From NCBI GenBank assembly GCA_003605115.1, contig QZKY01000001.1:1-64000 (forward strand): a stretch of 64,000 nucleotides of DNA, given 5' to 3'. Of the stretch, positions 62,101-64,000 are shown piece after piece (position 1 is the first letter of the stretch; the number at the start of each line of letters is the position of its first letter). Both the position numbers and the translations under genes were made by a program. The notes beneath the pieces are model-generated. The model worked only from the letters and a program-made list of their open reading frames with translations, was not told where the DNA came from and searched no databases. Origin of the DNA: Oxalobacter sp. (GTDB lineage Bacteria; Pseudomonadota; Gammaproteobacteria; Burkholderiales; Burkholderiaceae_D).

Positions 62101-63318
62101 ATGACGAACAAAACGCTTGCTGACTCCCTTTTTGACGCCATCGAAATGGCGCCCCGCGACCCGATTTTAGGCATTACCGAGGCTTTTAACGCTGATAAAA
62201 ACCCGGACAAGGTAAACCTTGGTGTGGGGGTTTATTACGATGACAATGGCCGGGTTCCCTTGCTGGAGTGCGTCCGCAAGGCTGAAGCCATGCTGGCACA
62301 AAAGGCCGCGCCTCGCACCTACCTCCCCATCGACGGCTTGCCCGCCTACGATAATGCTGTTCAGGAACTGGTTTTCGGTGCGGATAGCGCCGTGGTGAAG
62401 GAAAAACGCGTCGTAACCGCTCAAGCCATCGGCGGTACCGGCGCATTAAAGCTCGGCGCTGACTTTCTCAAGCGTTTTTCGCCACAATCCGAGGTTTGGA
62501 TCAGCGACCCCAGCTGGGAAAACCATCGCGCCCTGTTTGAAGCAGCCGGGTTCAAGGTCAACACCTACCCTTATTACGATACGGCGACGCGCGGCGTGAA
62601 TTTTCAAGGGATGCTCAAGGCACTCAAAACGATGCCCAAAGGCGCGATTGTGCTGTTGCATGCTTGCTGCCACAACCCGACGGGTGCCGATCTCTCTGAC
62701 GATCAATGGGCACAAGTCATCCCGGTGATTGTGGAGCGCGGACTGATCCCCTTCCTCGATATGGCTTACCAAGGTTTTTCAGAAAATATTGAGGCGGACG
62801 GACGCGTAGTGCGCCGTTTTGCTGAAGCGGGAGGGCCGCTTTTCGTATCGAATTCATTCTCCAAATCGTTCTCACTGTACGGCGAACGCGTGGGTGCCTT
62901 GAGCATTGTGGGCTCTTCTGGAGACGATATTGCGCGTGCGCTTTCACAACTCAAGCGCGTCATTCGCACAAACTACTCCAATCCCCCCACCCAGGGCGGA
63001 CTGGCGGTGGCCACAGTGCTGACTACGCCAGACTTGCGCAAACAGTGGGAAGATGAACTTGGCGGCATGCGCGTACGCATCCGCGACATGCGTAATCAGT
63101 TCGTGGAAAAATTGAAGCAAAAAGCCCCGAGCAAGGATTTCAGTTTTGTTGTTCGCCAAAACGGCATGTTCTCGTATTCCGGTTTGACGAAGGAGCAGGT
63201 GGCGAGACTGCGCGACGAATTTTCCATCTATGCTATCGATACCGGTCGTATCTGCATTGCCGCACTCAATTCTCGCAACATCGACCGTGTTGTCGATGCC
63301 ATTGCGAAAGTTCTCTGA
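62101..63318 (+). CDS. Aromatic/aspartate aminotransferase, class I
   Basis: 405 residues. PLP site SNSFSKSFSLYGERVGAL with Lys255 as Schiff-base lysine; HNPTG (191-195), VWISDPSWENHRALFEAAG, and a C-terminal Arg in RICIAALNS. Matches the AspC/TyrB group; which substrate is preferred cannot be decided by eye. Cytoplasmic. Divergent from uvrB and closed by a strong terminator. Confidence 0.94.
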   Translation: MTNKTLADSLFDAIEMAPRDPILGITEAFNADKNPDKVNLGVGVYYDDNGRVPLLECVRKAEAMLAQKAAPRTYLPIDGLPAYDNAVQELVFGADSAVVKEKRVVTAQAIGGTGALKLGADFLKRFSPQSEVWISDPSWENHRALFEAAGFKVNTYPYYDTATRGVNFQGMLKALKTMPKGAIVLLHACCHNPTGADLSDDQWAQVIPVIVERGLIPFLDMAYQGFSENIEADGRVVRRFAEAGGPLFVSNSFSKSFSLYGERVGALSIVGSSGDDIARALSQLKRVIRTNYSNPPTQGGLAVATVLTTPDLRKQWEDELGGMRVRIRDMRNQFVEKLKQKAPSKDFSFVVRQNGMFSYSGLTKEQVARLRDEFSIYAIDTGRICIAALNSRNIDRVVDAIAKVL

Positions 63319-63341
63319 TCCGCCTCACACGTTCAGATCAT

Positions 63342-63380
63342 AAAAAACCCTCTCCATGCTTCGGAGAGGGTTTTCTTTTT
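63342..63380. terminator. Bidirectional intrinsic terminator
   Basis: AAAAAACCCTCTCC, 7-base loop, GGAGAGGGTTTTCTTTTT. Lies between the convergent aminotransferase and DUF3300-like genes and can serve both. Confidence 0.93.
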
Positions 63381-63388
63381 CAACCGCG

Positions 63389-64000
63389 TTAACGACGACG
63401 ATTATCGTCTCGTGAATCAGAATCATGGCCGCGCTTGCCACGTTCTTTTGATGCATTGTCACGACGCCTGTCATCATCATCGTCGCCATCATTGTCGCGC
63501 TGACGACGATCTTCTCCTCGCCTCGCCTCCTGTTTAGGACGTTGACTCGCTGAAGGTTGCGTTTGGCGAACGCCGTGCGCAACACCGCGAGGCGCATCGT
63601 TTTTGCGAACATCAGGGTAATGTTGATTGACCTTCGGCGAACTGCTCATGGGTTTGCGATGATCATCATCACGAATACTTCGCTGATGCACGGGCTGTGG
63701 CCTGTGCTGGTTCGAACGAATTTCCCGCACTGTTGGACGTGGGGGAACTTGTTTGTTATACGATCTGGCGTGTCCACCATATCGGCGTTCAGAAACGCTA
63801 TGGTGATATGGCACATCCCGACGATGGCGCGGATCGTGCCGCCACTGATAACGGGTACCAACACGCTTGTGATAGTCGTAATGCGGATGACGCTGCCAGT
63901 ACGTTACCTGCGGACGGTGATAGACATGATGATGATTCCAGTCGAATATGGCAAACAATACTCCTGCCGTTACAACGGTTGCAACGGGTGACCATGTCCA
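63389..64000 (-). CDS. Partial DUF3300-like protein, C-terminal part
   Basis: The frame is open to the window end, so the start lies outside. The visible part has WSPVATVVTAGVLFAIFDWN, a probable membrane helix, then a His/Tyr/Arg-rich region (HHHVYHRPQVTYWQRHPHYD) and a low-complexity tail rich in Arg, Gln and Asp with five consecutive Asp (RRQRDNDGDDDDDRRRDNAS). This fits the C-terminal half of DUF3300 envelope proteins. Function unknown; the tail is surely disordered. Confidence 0.7.
   Translation of the reverse strand, partial: WTWSPVATVVTAGVLFAIFDWNHHHVYHRPQVTYWQRHPHYDYHKRVGTRYQWRHDPRHRRDVPYHHSVSERRYGGHARSYNKQVPPRPTVREIRSNQHRPQPVHQRSIRDDDHRKPMSSSPKVNQHYPDVRKNDAPRGVAHGVRQTQPSASQRPKQEARRGEDRRQRDNDGDDDDDRRRDNASKERGKRGHDSDSRDDNRRR

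Noticed and set aside
1-64000. CRISPR arrays, rRNA genes, prophage blocks or replication origin
   Set aside because: I looked for regularly spaced repeats, rRNA sequence, phage structural genes and dnaA-box clusters and saw none.

Overview
The window looks like the chromosome of a betaproteobacterium of the order Burkholderiales, most likely an Oxalobacteraceae member related to Herminiimonas or Janthinobacterium. This rests on the gene content and order (fdxA with a ferredoxin-NADP reductase; glnA-DUF4124-ntrB-ntrC; rne opposite rluC-HAD-sppA; the PP2C-rph-rdgB-hemW operon; uvrB next to an aminotransferase), the moderate GC content and the multiplied Crp/Fnr-type regulators. The assignment is inference; no 16S rRNA gene is present.

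Layout. 1-5 kb: an inverted repeat, a hypothetical gene, electron-transfer genes, an FKBP isomerase, a CinA/MoaB-like protein and a secreted protein. 5-18.7 kb: an accessory signalling and envelope-stress region with three Crp/Fnr regulators, a REC-PAS-PAS-GGDEF cyclase, a hybrid histidine kinase, a REC-PAS protein, an orphan NarX-type kinase, small stress proteins (CsbD, BON, DUF883, DUF4398, OmpA) and two tandem genes for 15-residue hydrophobic peptides. A palindrome of the form TGTTCG-N4-CGAACA recurs between these genes. 18.7-24.1 kb: nitrogen control, with glnA behind a sigma-54 promoter and an NtrC box, and ntrBC downstream. 24.1-38.1 kb: housekeeping genes (radical SAM protein, FAD oxidoreductase, rmuC, moeA-mobA, rne, rluC, HAD phosphatase, sppA) and a small gene behind two FNR boxes. 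38.1-43.3 kb: a LexA-controlled pair of small unknown genes, then a lipoprotein operon of COG3014-YcfL-LpoB type. 43.6-53 kb: an EF-hand protein, an EnvZ/OmpR-like two-component pair, an RbbA/YhiH-type ABC exporter operon and an AEC transporter. 53.04-55.33 kb: a complete IS1-family-like transposon with terminal inverted repeats, an 8-bp target duplication and two passenger genes, 46 bp from tRNA-Ser. 55.4-64 kb: tRNA-Ser, hemW-rdgB-rph-PP2C, a UDG-like gene, uvrB, an aromatic aminotransferase and a partial DUF3300-like gene cut by the window end.

How parts work together: NtrB/NtrC probably activate glnA through the enhancer and sigma-54 promoter seen upstream of it. The FNR-like regulator at 5968-6861 keeps the FNR-type recognition helix (E-T-V-S-R) and could act at the FNR boxes at 5947 and 29466-29499. 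The most novel items are the passenger-carrying transposon, the tandem 15-residue peptides, the shared palindrome family and the SOS-controlled two-gene cassette.
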